From assembly GCF_029029505.1 (NCBI RefSeq), contig NZ_JAKJSD010000005.1, positions 62,001 through 126,000 of the forward strand: a stretch of DNA of 64,000 bases, given 5' to 3'. The position numbers and the translations under genes were made by a program. Below the pieces are notes generated by a model that saw nothing but the letters and a program-made list of their open reading frames with translations, made no database searches and was not told the DNA's origin. This stretch comes from Ancylomarina sp. DW003 (GTDB lineage Bacteria; Bacteroidota; Bacteroidia; Bacteroidales; Marinifilaceae). Within the stretch, counting starts at the first letter, position 1. Every line of letters begins with the position of its first letter. Positions 16,205-25,015 of this stretch are shown here, one piece after another.

Positions 16205-18886
16205 TTACATATTCAATGCTTCTTCAATTCTCAAAATCAAATCATTATAATGATATCGAGTAGCCTCATCTTTTATCATCAATCGCTTCTTTAACAGGCT
16301 TCTAATTTTCATAAGTTCACCTCTTTTCATCGAAACAGCATCCGAAACACGATCCGTTGTTGAATAAAGCACGTTTCGACGGAAATTTTTCGAATTATCA
16401 AAAGCAACTTCATCTTCAAACATCTTGTCATTTCTCATCGAATAATCACACAAAACTGGCATGCGATTGTGTAAAGAACATGAACAGTCGGAGTGCAGAG
16501 ATTTCTTACTCGTTTTCTCCATTGCCTTATTCTGAGTGATAATAAGAGCATCGATAAAATTTTTCTGACTTTGACGATCAAATACATTTAATCTGTAACC
16601 TTTAATCGTTTTCTTGAAAATTCCTTGATGCAAATCACTCATCATATTAGCAATAGAATAAGCCTTGCTACCATTTTGTGCTTCATTTTCAAGCATTCTC
16701 AATAGTCGCTCCTTTTTTAATAGAGAGTAAAAGATATGTGCGTGTAAATCACGAAATAGTGTCGTTGGCGCATATTCAATATCGCCAATAGGCGATTCCT
16801 TAATAGGATATGTTTTATTGTAGATATCTGCTTGGGTCAACCATTCCGGAATATCAATTACCTCTTCTAATAAGTATTTAATAGCATCCTTTTGCTTTGC
16901 CTTCTCAACGTGAGTATAAGCCGCTTTTTTCTCACCATAAACAGGTTGATCAAGATATATACCTCCAACATTGGTCACCACATGGTTGGCATAAGTGAAC
17001 CATTGCCCAATAATACCCATCATCATTTTTCCAGCCTTCTCGTAATCCTTACCTTCTTCGTAAGTCCAATCTTCAACTTGTGGTACAATGCGTTCCAGGT
17101 TTTTTAATCCATAGCGACTTGCATGCATTGAATTATCTCCCAAATCTTCGCTTTGCGCCGATGGATCAATTGTATTCTTTCCGTTCTGCTGAGGTCCATA
17201 GTGGTATAAAGGATCCGTTTCGTGTTTACGGAGCATAGCAGTTTGTTCACTTAATTCATCCCAAGGATTGGCTTTATTATTCCATTTGTAAGCCCATCCA
17301 ATTGCAAAAATATCGTAAACTCCAATTTGCGGTGTAATATTCTTAACACCATCTCCAGGTTGTGCAACATAATTAAAACGAGCGTAATCCATAATCGAAG
17401 GTGCTGTACCTCCCATTTTATCTGTGTAAGTTTTCGATCTTAATGAATCAACCGGATAAGCATATGAAGCTCCCATGTTATGCATTAACCCTAAGGTATG
17501 ACCAACCTCGTGCGAGGATACAAAACGAATTGCATGAGCCATATGTTCGTCTTCGAATTTATTAGCTCTTGCTTTAGGATCGATGATACCTGTTTGAATT
17601 CTAATCCAGGATTGTAAGGCCGTCATAACATTATGCCACCAAATAATATCGGCTTCTATAATCTCCCCGGATCGAGGATCGACAACTGAAGGGCCCATCG
17701 CATTAGCTTGGCTTGATGCTGCATATGTCACCATTGAATAGCGAACATCATCACCATCAAAATCAGGATCGTCTACAGGAGCATCTTTAGCAATAATAGC
17801 ATTCTTGAAACCTGCTTGTTCAAAAGCAATTTGCCAATCGTTTATTCCATCTTTTATTGCTTGACGCCATTGAGCAGGTGTAGCAGGGTCTACATAATAG
17901 ACGATTTGCTTTTGTGGTTCTACCAGCTCTCCAGCCAGATACTTTTCAACATCTTCTTTTTTAGGCTCTAAACGCCATCTTGTAACCAATTCACGATTTT
18001 CAAGAGCTTGCTGTTTGTCGTTAAAATAGTGTTGTTTGGTTGTAAAAAAGCCAACTCGTTTATCAGCAAATCTAGGTTTCATAGGGTTTTCATCTAATAA
18101 AACAATATTAGTCGTCACCTCAATAGAAACAGTAATACCTTCGGCTTTAGTTGTTAATAGTGATTTTACAAGTGCATTTTTAGAAAAAGATTTAACCTCA
18201 TTTATCTTAGAAAGTTTAGCAACCGCTGATCCTGGCAAACCTAATATCCTAAACAGATCATTCAAGCTCTTTTCAGAACCATCAAAAATCTTATTCACTT
18301 TAAAAACACATGAGGTCGAATCTTTTCCAAAACAAGCTAAGTCAAAGCTTTCTCTAATAGAAGGGATATAATTGTCTTCAAAAGATTTTGTGATTGCATC
18401 ACCTTTTTTACTCGAGTACGATCCTTTATATGTCTTTATCCAAACCTTTTCCAGAATAGTATCCAGTTCGAATTTGATTAATAAATTTTGATAATTTATT
18501 CCCTTGTTGAATCCTAATTCGTTGATTTCTGTTGGTACTTTTGAAATCTTATTCACCAATAAAAAGTCACGTTCCAACAAGCTCTTATCAAGTTCAAAGA
18601 AATAATCTTTATCTACTCTATGAATATCGATAACACCCTTTTTACTAATAGCCTTGGAAGTTATAACCTCATCATATTCTTTTAATTCTGTTTTTTTCTT
18701 ATCCTCATCTTTCACATCTTCATTTTCGGCTTTCTTATTCTTTTTCTTTAAGAATTTGAAAATCCCATTCTCAGATTGACGAAGGTTTAAATGAGCAGCC
18801 TGTGTCTGTTCTTGCATTCCTCCGAGAATACAAGACACCATCATTGCCACTGCAAAATTCTTTTTAAGTGTGTGTGTTAAGTTCAT
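16205..18886 (-). CDS. Secreted zinc-dependent metalloprotease (metzincin-type)
   Basis: An 893-residue exported protein. A signal peptide (1-30) precedes a Lys-rich linker (about 46-68). A long N-terminal region, of the DUF5117/5118 type, leads to the protease domain. The zinc site is HEVGHTLGLMHN (H459, E460, H463, H469: HExxHxxGxxH). The Met-turn PSIMDY (M499) follows 30 residues later, placing it among the metzincins. The C-terminal ~300 residues are helical and of unknown role, with a Cys-containing stretch near 800. It is the first gene of the strand-matched SusC/SusD locus, so it may cut proteins into peptides for that importer (inference). A long inverted repeat lies just upstream. 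Confidence 0.88.
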   Translation of the reverse strand: MNLTHTLKKNFAVAMMVSCILGGMQEQTQAAHLNLRQSENGIFKFLKKKNKKAENEDVKDEDKKKTELKEYDEVITSKAISKKGVIDIHRVDKDYFFELDKSLLERDFLLVNKISKVPTEINELGFNKGINYQNLLIKFELDTILEKVWIKTYKGSYSSKKGDAITKSFEDNYIPSIRESFDLACFGKDSTSCVFKVNKIFDGSEKSLNDLFRILGLPGSAVAKLSKINEVKSFSKNALVKSLLTTKAEGITVSIEVTTNIVLLDENPMKPRFADKRVGFFTTKQHYFNDKQQALENRELVTRWRLEPKKEDVEKYLAGELVEPQKQIVYYVDPATPAQWRQAIKDGINDWQIAFEQAGFKNAIIAKDAPVDDPDFDGDDVRYSMVTYAASSQANAMGPSVVDPRSGEIIEADIIWWHNVMTALQSWIRIQTGIIDPKARANKFEDEHMAHAIRFVSSHEVGHTLGLMHNMGASYAYPVDSLRSKTYTDKMGGTAPSIMDYARFNYVAQPGDGVKNITPQIGVYDIFAIGWAYKWNNKANPWDELSEQTAMLRKHETDPLYHYGPQQNGKNTIDPSAQSEDLGDNSMHASRYGLKNLERIVPQVEDWTYEEGKDYEKAGKMMMGIIGQWFTYANHVVTNVGGIYLDQPVYGEKKAAYTHVEKAKQKDAIKYLLEEVIDIPEWLTQADIYNKTYPIKESPIGDIEYAPTTLFRDLHAHIFYSLLKKERLLRMLENEAQNGSKAYSIANMMSDLHQGIFKKTIKGYRLNVFDRQSQKNFIDALIITQNKAMEKTSKKSLHSDCSCSLHNRMPVLCDYSMRNDKMFEDEVAFDNSKNFRRNVLYSTTDRVSDAVSMKRGELMKIRSLLKKRLMIKDEATRYHYNDLILRIEEALNM

Positions 18887-18911
18887 TCAGTGTTTTTGTT
18901 CTTTTTGCCAA

Positions 18912-18958
18912 GGGCAACATCATTCAGATAACTTTAAATCTATCTGAAATGATGTCCC
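18912..18958 (-). promoter_or_regulatory. Long imperfect inverted repeat upstream of the protease gene
   Basis: Arms of about 18 bp (core CATCATTCAGATA and TATCTGAAATGATG, extended by GGGCAA and TCCC) flank a 10-base AT-rich loop, with two small bulges. It ends 26 bp before the protease start. No T-run follows, so it is not a classic terminator. It could be a 5' leader hairpin or a regulator-binding site. Confidence 0.5.
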
Positions 18959-19196
18959 TAGCAAGATCTTACCATTTAACTAACTAAAAATTCATTTTCG
19001 ATCCCTTAAGGAGAATCTGGAACAAAAATGTTTTTTTTGTAAGAACCAATGAAAAAGAAGGGAGTGAACGAGGAAAAATGAAGAGTGAGTTCTAATAAAC
19101 AAGGATTGAATAGAAAAAGAGCTTCACTAGGTTCACAAAACACGATGGAATGGATATGCGATTAAATCAAAGAAATGAATTTAGGACACATAAAGA

Positions 19197-19222
19197 ATTG
19201 ACACCCTTGGGGGAATGTCAAT
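19197..19222 (-). terminator. Possible terminator after the sensor kinase
   Basis: On the minus strand ATTGACA pairs with TGTCAAT, with inner CCC/GGG pairs and a small bulge. It lies 20 bp after the kinase stop. The T-run is weak. Confidence 0.4.
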
Positions 19223-19242
19223 TAATGTAATAATCTTAAAGG

Positions 19243-21168
19243 CTATAATAAGGGTAATCTAACAACAAACCTTGATCCTTCTACACCATATTCTGCTTGC
19301 TTTTCTCCCAGAAAGGCATACAAGGCATTTAAAGTTTTTAGACCTGTTCCGGAATTCGATTCAAAATCGGAACGCAATTGATAATTATTCTCAACCACCA
19401 ATTTATTATCCTCAATCCTCATACTTATAAGAAGAGGTTTTTCTGATGTTATAATATTGTGCTTTATTGCATTCTCGACCAAAGATTGCAAGCTAACTGA
19501 AGGTAACTTAGCATTCATATACGAGTTTGGAATGTCATAATTTAATCTCAAGTTACCACCAAAACGGATTTTTTGTAGAAAAATATAGTGTTGTACAAAA
19601 TCCAACTCTTGCTTCAAATCAATTAAGCTTGAATTATTTTGATCCAATAAATATCGATAAACCTTTGATAGTTTCAGAACAAATTTACGCGCCAATTGAG
19701 GTTCAGTTTCAACCAAAGCATAAAGAGAGTTTAGCGAATTAAAGAGGAAATGAGGGTTGATCTGATTTTTGATATTCTTAAGCTGAGCTTTTACTTTTTC
19801 TTCTTCCTCTTTCTGTGCACGTTTTCTTAATTCGACTGTTTCACTAATATCAAAACGGAAACTTGAAAACCCTATTACACACTCATTTTCATCAAAAATA
19901 GCGTTAAATACTTGTTGATAATGTCTATCGTTTCTACTGTATTCTGTTAAAAAGTGTTCACCTCTTAGTGCCTTATCAAAATACGTTTTCATTAATTCGC
20001 CAAATTCTCCATGATAAGTATTCAAAGCGCTCATACCAACTTCAACCTGTATTCCCTCATTATCAATAGCATCTTTCTTGTAAACTGAATTGAAGCTGGT
20101 ATAACGGTATTTTCGATCAATCGAAAAAATTCGAATCTGATCGGTACTCTCCATAATAGAGGACAGCTTATTCAAAATATTACGATGTTTTGTTTCTGCT
20201 CTCTGTCGTCCTTCAAATTCTGAAAGCCATCTCCGTTGCGAATAATAAAGGAATACCATTAAAAGAAAGGCCAACACGATTCCAATAAGTGCAGTCGAAT
20301 TTCTAACTTCTTGTACTGCTTCTTCAACATTAAATAAAGGTACACTTACTGTAATTAGCCAATTGATGTTAGTTTCTCCTATTTTTATTGGCTGGTAGAC
20401 TCTAATAACCGGAAGCTGAAGAAAATTGGAATGTAGTTCGTTGTGTTTTTTCTTTCCGGTTGACAAAACTTCTCGAATGGCATCAGCATCATGAAGACTA
20501 TCGATACTTTTTCCAATATGGTTTTGTTCCGGGTGTGAAATACAATAGCCTTGCTCAGAAATAATACTTACATAAGCTCTACTCAAAGCTTCATTGTCAT
20601 AAAAGTGTTGTTGAAAGCGATACAAATCGAGATCAGCACCTAATACACCAATAATACTATGATCACGTATTACCGGTACCAGAATTGAACTTATTAAACG
20701 ATTATTTGTTCCCCGATATGGAGCAGATATGGTTTCTATCTTACTTTGTAAAAGCTGGCCAGCCATCAGATGTTTTTTATCCATAACTGATTGACAAGAA
20801 GAATTCTCAAAATAATAAATTCCATTCTTCAGATCGATTAAACTATCAATAGGAATGTACCAAACCGCATTAATTTCATTTCTTAGTTTAAGGTTTGTAA
20901 TAAGTGCATTGTTAATTATAGTTGCACCTTTGGTATTCATATCAATTGTTTCTTCGATTGATTCCGCTAATAATCTAGTACGTAAAATACTTTCATCCAA
21001 TTCTTTTTTTACAATTAGAAAACTATTTTGCGCTTTCGACAATGCCAAATCAACACTCATTTTACGTGCTGTAATGGTCATTTTATCGCCAATAAAATAA
21101 GCTACTATCCCAAAACTTAGAATAATAACAAGGCCTATGAATATAATGGATTTATTACGTAATTTCAT
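19243..21168 (-). CDS. LytS-type sensor histidine kinase with periplasmic PDC sensor and PAS domain
   Basis: A 641-residue membrane kinase. TM1 (about 7-27) and TM2 (about 291-310) enclose a ~260-residue periplasmic double-PDC/Cache-like sensor, with GVLGADLDLYRF and YVSIISEQGYCISHP inside it. A cytoplasmic PAS-like domain (about 333-445) follows. The kinase core starts at NQINPHFLFNSLNSL with phospho-acceptor H473, and an ATPase domain ends the protein (NxxKH: VENAIKHN; GTGLKTLN). This is the His_kinase/LytS class that pairs with LytTR regulators. The likely partner is at 10556-11326, with the protease and SusCD genes in between. The ligand is unknown; Cache sensors often bind small organic acids or amino acids. 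Confidence 0.88.
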   Translation of the reverse strand: MKLRNKSIIFIGLVIILSFGIVAYFIGDKMTITARKMSVDLALSKAQNSFLIVKKELDESILRTRLLAESIEETIDMNTKGATIINNALITNLKLRNEINAVWYIPIDSLIDLKNGIYYFENSSCQSVMDKKHLMAGQLLQSKIETISAPYRGTNNRLISSILVPVIRDHSIIGVLGADLDLYRFQQHFYDNEALSRAYVSIISEQGYCISHPEQNHIGKSIDSLHDADAIREVLSTGKKKHNELHSNFLQLPVIRVYQPIKIGETNINWLITVSVPLFNVEEAVQEVRNSTALIGIVLAFLLMVFLYYSQRRWLSEFEGRQRAETKHRNILNKLSSIMESTDQIRIFSIDRKYRYTSFNSVYKKDAIDNEGIQVEVGMSALNTYHGEFGELMKTYFDKALRGEHFLTEYSRNDRHYQQVFNAIFDENECVIGFSSFRFDISETVELRKRAQKEEEEKVKAQLKNIKNQINPHFLFNSLNSLYALVETEPQLARKFVLKLSKVYRYLLDQNNSSLIDLKQELDFVQHYIFLQKIRFGGNLRLNYDIPNSYMNAKLPSVSLQSLVENAIKHNIITSEKPLLISMRIEDNKLVVENNYQLRSDFESNSGTGLKTLNALYAFLGEKQAEYGVEGSRFVVRLPLL

Positions 21169-21320
21169 TGGAATTCTTTCTGTGGATATTCTGCAAAGCT
21201 ATGAAATTTCCTTCGTAGAATATATTTGCTCAAACAATATCGGTGGCTTATTTTCCTATCTGGAACTTTGTGATTTACTTTGCAGCCAGTAAAAGCATCG
21301 TAAATTAAGTCAAAGAATAA

Positions 21321-22154
21321 ATGATCGATTTTAAAGTTGATAGTAATAAATGCATAAATTGTGGCTTGTGTGCCGGAGATTGTCCTGCTCAGATAATTAA
21401 AATGAATCCAACACCATGTATTCAAAAATCAAGAGAAAAACTGTGTATTAAATGTCAACACTGCTTAGCTGTTTGCCCTACGGCAGCCATTTCTATTTTA
21501 GGAAAGAGACCTGAAGATAGTTTGCCTACTACAAATGAGATTCCTTCATACGAATCCATGACGAACATGGTTAAAATACGTCGGTCTGTTCGTAAATATG
21601 TAGATGAAAATTTGGATCAAGATCTTATTCAGGAAATGCTTAATACAACAGCTTACGCTCCAACAGGTCACAACTATAATTCGGTACACTTCACCCTTAT
21701 CGACAAAAAAGAGGAATTAAAATTATTTAGAGATCTGATTTACGCTGCGATTAAAAAGGCTGGTGAAGAAAAAACTCTATTGCCACAATTCCAGTTTCTT
21801 TATGCCATTCAAAAAGTTTGGGAAACCAATGGTGTTGATGTGATTTTTCGAAATGCACCACACCTTTTAATCGCCTCGGCACCTAAGAAAAATTCATCTC
21901 CTCTTCCCGATTGTCTAATAGCATTAAGTTACTTTGAACTTTTAGCCAATAGCCATGATATTGGCACTCTATGGAATGGGATGTTAACCTGGGTTTTAAA
22001 TGATATTGACCCCAATATTTCTAAACTTATAGGTGTTCCGGAAACTCATTCTGTTGGGTATGCTTTAGTTTTCGGGAAATCAGCTGTAAAATACCCAAGA
22101 ACAATCCAATCTGATGGTTTAAGTTTTAATCGAGTAGAAATGTCTAAAATCTAA
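21321..22154 (+). CDS. Nitroreductase-family protein with N-terminal 2x[4Fe-4S] ferredoxin domain
   Basis: A 277-residue fusion. Residues 1-55 are a bacterial-type ferredoxin with two cluster motifs (C11, C14, C17, C21 and C42, C45, C48, C52). From about residue 75 a nitroreductase fold begins with the FMN-binding KIRRSVRKY and continues with YAPTGHNYNSVHF and a final LVFGKSAVKYPRT. Such fusions use reduced ferredoxin to drive FMN-dependent reductions. Physiological substrates are mostly unknown, and they are common in anaerobes. The gene is divergent from the sensor kinase, with a 152-bp gap. Confidence 0.88.
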   Translation: MIDFKVDSNKCINCGLCAGDCPAQIIKMNPTPCIQKSREKLCIKCQHCLAVCPTAAISILGKRPEDSLPTTNEIPSYESMTNMVKIRRSVRKYVDENLDQDLIQEMLNTTAYAPTGHNYNSVHFTLIDKKEELKLFRDLIYAAIKKAGEEKTLLPQFQFLYAIQKVWETNGVDVIFRNAPHLLIASAPKKNSSPLPDCLIALSYFELLANSHDIGTLWNGMLTWVLNDIDPNISKLIGVPETHSVGYALVFGKSAVKYPRTIQSDGLSFNRVEMSKI

Positions 22155-22191
22155 TTATAAATCTTGTATATCAATATCTCAAAGCTTTTCT

Positions 22192-22199
22192 TATTTTTG
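22192..22199 (+). promoter_or_regulatory. Candidate promoter for kdsA
   Basis: TATTTTTG matches TAnnTTTG, 25 bp before the kdsA ATG. A TTG lies about 27 bp further upstream. Confidence 0.5.
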
Positions 22200-22223
22200 C
22201 ATTAAATAAAACTCTTATACATC

Positions 22224-23042
22224 ATGATTAAAAATATTCCCAATATAAAACATACCGAATCAGGTAACTTTTTTCTTTTAGCAGGACCATGCGCTATAGA
22301 AGGTGAAGAAATTGCAATGCAAATTGCAGAGCGTATAGTAGAAATCACTAACAAGCTTGAAATTCCTTTCGTGTTCAAAGGTTCTTACCGTAAAGCAAAT
22401 CGTTCCAGATTGGATTCATTTTCAGGAATTGGTGATGAAAAAGCCTTAAAGATATTGAAAAAGGTTAGTGATACTTTTGGTGTACCAACTGTTACAGATA
22501 TTCACTCAGCTGAGGAAGCTGCAATGGCTGCTCAATATGTCGATATCTTACAAATCCCTGCATTCCTATGTCGTCAGACAGACTTATTAGTAGCTGCTGC
22601 TAAAACAGGTAAGGTTGTGAATATTAAGAAAGGTCAGTTCTTATCTGCTGAATCTATGAAGTTTGCAGTTAATAAAGTTAGAGAATCGGGGAATGATCAG
22701 GTGGTATTAACCGACCGTGGGAATATGTTTGGCTACCAGGATATGATTGTAGATTACCGAGGAATTCCAACAATGCAAGAGAATAATTGTCCTGTTGTAT
22801 TAGACATTACACATTCATTACAGCAACCAAACCAGACATCTGGTGTAACAGGAGGACGTCCGGACCTAATTGAAACCGTTGCAAAAGCTGGTATAGCAGT
22901 TGGAGCTGATGGTATCTTTATTGAAACTCACCCTGATCCGGCAAATGCAAAATCTGATGGTGCGAATATGTTGCACTTAGATCACCTTGAAGATTTACTG
23001 ACCAAACTTGTTGCTATTCGTAAGGTTGTAAACAACTTTTAA
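22224..23042 (+). CDS. kdsA: 3-deoxy-8-phosphooctulonate synthase
   Basis: A 272-residue KDO-8-phosphate synthase, full length. It condenses phosphoenolpyruvate with arabinose 5-phosphate for the lipopolysaccharide inner core. Visible signatures are LLAGPCAIEG (18-27), FKGSYRKANRSR, GKVVNIKKGQF, DRGNMFGYQ and DITHSLQQPN. The Cys in GPC (C23) aligns with the metal-ligand Cys of the metal-dependent class, where the E. coli metal-independent enzyme has Asn. It is monocistronic: it has its own promoter candidate and is followed by a bidirectional terminator. Confidence 0.96.
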   Translation: MIKNIPNIKHTESGNFFLLAGPCAIEGEEIAMQIAERIVEITNKLEIPFVFKGSYRKANRSRLDSFSGIGDEKALKILKKVSDTFGVPTVTDIHSAEEAAMAAQYVDILQIPAFLCRQTDLLVAAAKTGKVVNIKKGQFLSAESMKFAVNKVRESGNDQVVLTDRGNMFGYQDMIVDYRGIPTMQENNCPVVLDITHSLQQPNQTSGVTGGRPDLIETVAKAGIAVGADGIFIETHPDPANAKSDGANMLHLDHLEDLLTKLVAIRKVVNNF

Positions 23043-23065
23043 GAAACATTAATCCAATATATAAG

Positions 23066-23100
23066 AAAATCCCTTGGCCTTAAGATCAAGGGATTTCTCA
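23066..23100. terminator. Bidirectional terminator between kdsA and the hydrogenase operon
   Basis: AAATCCCTTG and CAAGGGATTT form a perfect 10-bp stem around a 10-base loop. It is T-rich on both flanks, more clearly so on the minus strand. It serves two convergent transcripts. Confidence 0.75.
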
Positions 23101-23143
23101 TTCTAATTGTTACTTAACTTTAAACATACTATCAACCTTCATA

Positions 23144-24934
23144 TCAATAAGGTTGTCTCTTCACATAACTTGTATGAAGGAGCTTATGAGATTTATGACT
23201 CAGTGGCTCTTCCAAAAATTCCTGATAAATTTGAGTGATTTCAGGGTTTTCATGTGATTTACGAACAGGTAAGGACAAATCTTCAGCATAAATAGCTTCC
23301 ATACGCTTTCGACGAATTTCATCATCAACCGGGAATGGCTGACCACCACCACCTAAACATCCACCAGGACAAGCCATAATTTCAATGAAATGGTAGAATC
23401 GATCTCCATTGTCAATTGACTCCATCAGCTGATGTGCATTCTCTAAACCATTAGTAATGGCGCACTTTAGTTCAACGCCTTCTAAGAAACTCCATTCAGG
23501 AAGAACGTTTTCGATTAAAATATTAGCCTCCTTCACACCATCTAAGCCACGAACAGGCTTAATTTCGAGATTTTCAAAAGGTACTTCACGCCCGGTAACA
23601 ATTTCGTAAGCTGTACGTAAAGCTGCCTCCATCACACCACCTGTTGCTCCGAAAATTAAACCAGCTCCGGATCCAATTCCCATTATAGAATCATAATTCT
23701 CTTCATTTAACTGATCGAACTCGATACCTGCTTGCTTAATCATTACAGCCAATTCCCGGGTTGTCAAAACCAAATCAACATCCTTATAACCGCTATCTTT
23801 CATCTCTGGTCGATTAGCTTCATATTTTTTCGCTGTACACGGCATTATTGAAACAGAAACAATATTCGCAGGATCTACATCAATATTCTTAGCGTAATAA
23901 GTCTTTGCCAATGCACCAAACATCTGCTGTGGCGATTTACAAGTCGATAAGTTTGGTAAGTACTTAGGGTACTTGTGTTCGATATATTTTACCCAACCCG
24001 GAGAACAAGAAGTCGCCATTGGTAAAGCTACATCCGGATTATCATCGACTAATGCACCTTTTAATCGAGTAAGCAACTCTGTACCTTCTTCCATGATCGT
24101 TAAATCAGCCGTAAAGTCAGTATCCAAAACTGAATCGAAACCTAAACGACGAAGAGCAGAAACCATTTTATTAGTCACACTGGTTCCAGCCTCAAAACCA
24201 AGCTCTTCACCTAAACCAATACGAACAGCCGGAGCCGTTTGAACCACAACGTGCTTTTCAGGATCTGATATAGCGTCCCAAACTTGCTCAACATAGGATT
24301 TCTCTACCAATGCACCAGTTGGGCAATGCACAATACATTGACCACAATTTGTACATACAACTTCATTCAAAGGATGATTATAGAAGGTCGATATTTTCAT
24401 TTCGGCACCTTTATGTGCTACTGCAATTGCACCCACGCTTTGAATATCTGCACATGTTCTCACACAACGTTGACAACGAATACACTTACTATCATCTTTT
24501 TCGATTGAAGGAGATAGTGAATCTATACTATAAAACTGATCAGGAACTAAATCGATAAAATCTTGATTGGTTATTTGCAAATCTGCTGCAATAGTCTGTA
24601 ATTCACAATGCCCGTTGCGATAACACTTGGTACACTCTTCATTGTGTTCAGCCAATAATAACTCAATAATATGCTTACGACAATTTCTTACTTTTAAACT
24701 GTTTGTATTAATCTCCATACCTTCATTCACAGGAGTTGCACAAGAAGCCACCAAGCGATCAACGCCAGCTTGTTCCACGACACAAACTCTGCAATTACCT
24801 GCGACACAGAGGTCTTTATGATAGCATAAGGTTGGAATATGTATATGTAATTTTTCTGCTGCTTCGAGTATCGTTTTTCCTTCCTCTACACTAACAGCTA
24901 TACCATTAATTGATAAATTGATCATATTTGCCAT
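23144..24934 (-). CDS. hydA: NAD(P)-linked [FeFe]-hydrogenase catalytic subunit (HydA/HndD type)
   Basis: A 596-residue group A [FeFe]-hydrogenase catalytic subunit. The N-terminal [2Fe-2S] domain has C37, C48, C51 and C65. A His-Cys [4Fe-4S] motif (H97, C101, C104, C110) follows, then two [4Fe-4S] ferredoxin motifs (C151/154/157/161 and C194/197/200/204). The H-cluster motifs are TSCSPGW (C310), MPCTAKK (C366) and ACPGGCLGGGGQP (C522, C526). The L1 motif carries Ser at 311, where prototype enzymes have the proton-relay Cys. It is the last gene of a hydC-hydB-hydA order with a NuoE-like and a NuoF-like subunit, so it exchanges electrons with NAD(P)H and perhaps ferredoxin. The maturases HydEFG are not in the window. 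Confidence 0.95.
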   Translation of the reverse strand: MANMINLSINGIAVSVEEGKTILEAAEKLHIHIPTLCYHKDLCVAGNCRVCVVEQAGVDRLVASCATPVNEGMEINTNSLKVRNCRKHIIELLLAEHNEECTKCYRNGHCELQTIAADLQITNQDFIDLVPDQFYSIDSLSPSIEKDDSKCIRCQRCVRTCADIQSVGAIAVAHKGAEMKISTFYNHPLNEVVCTNCGQCIVHCPTGALVEKSYVEQVWDAISDPEKHVVVQTAPAVRIGLGEELGFEAGTSVTNKMVSALRRLGFDSVLDTDFTADLTIMEEGTELLTRLKGALVDDNPDVALPMATSCSPGWVKYIEHKYPKYLPNLSTCKSPQQMFGALAKTYYAKNIDVDPANIVSVSIMPCTAKKYEANRPEMKDSGYKDVDLVLTTRELAVMIKQAGIEFDQLNEENYDSIMGIGSGAGLIFGATGGVMEAALRTAYEIVTGREVPFENLEIKPVRGLDGVKEANILIENVLPEWSFLEGVELKCAITNGLENAHQLMESIDNGDRFYHFIEIMACPGGCLGGGGQPFPVDDEIRRKRMEAIYAEDLSLPVRKSHENPEITQIYQEFLEEPLSHKSHKLLHTSYVKRQPY

Positions 24935-25015
24935 TTTTATTCTCTTTTAAAGATTAAGGCTTCTATAATTTGCCTTAAAAAAGTTGAACATTAGACTCGT
25001 TTATATAAGAATCCA

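Larger units (their letters stand above)
18887..19242. other. Intergenic region between kinase and protease genes
   Basis: These 356 bp hold no protein gene. They contain the inverted repeat at 18912-18958 and a hairpin at 19197-19222. I found no TAnnTTTG match on the minus strand, so the promoter of the protease/SusCD genes is not identified. Confidence 0.6.

Noticed and set aside
15853-16263. Plus-strand gene of 136 residues
   Set aside because: It is a shadow frame over the signal peptide end of the SusC gene.
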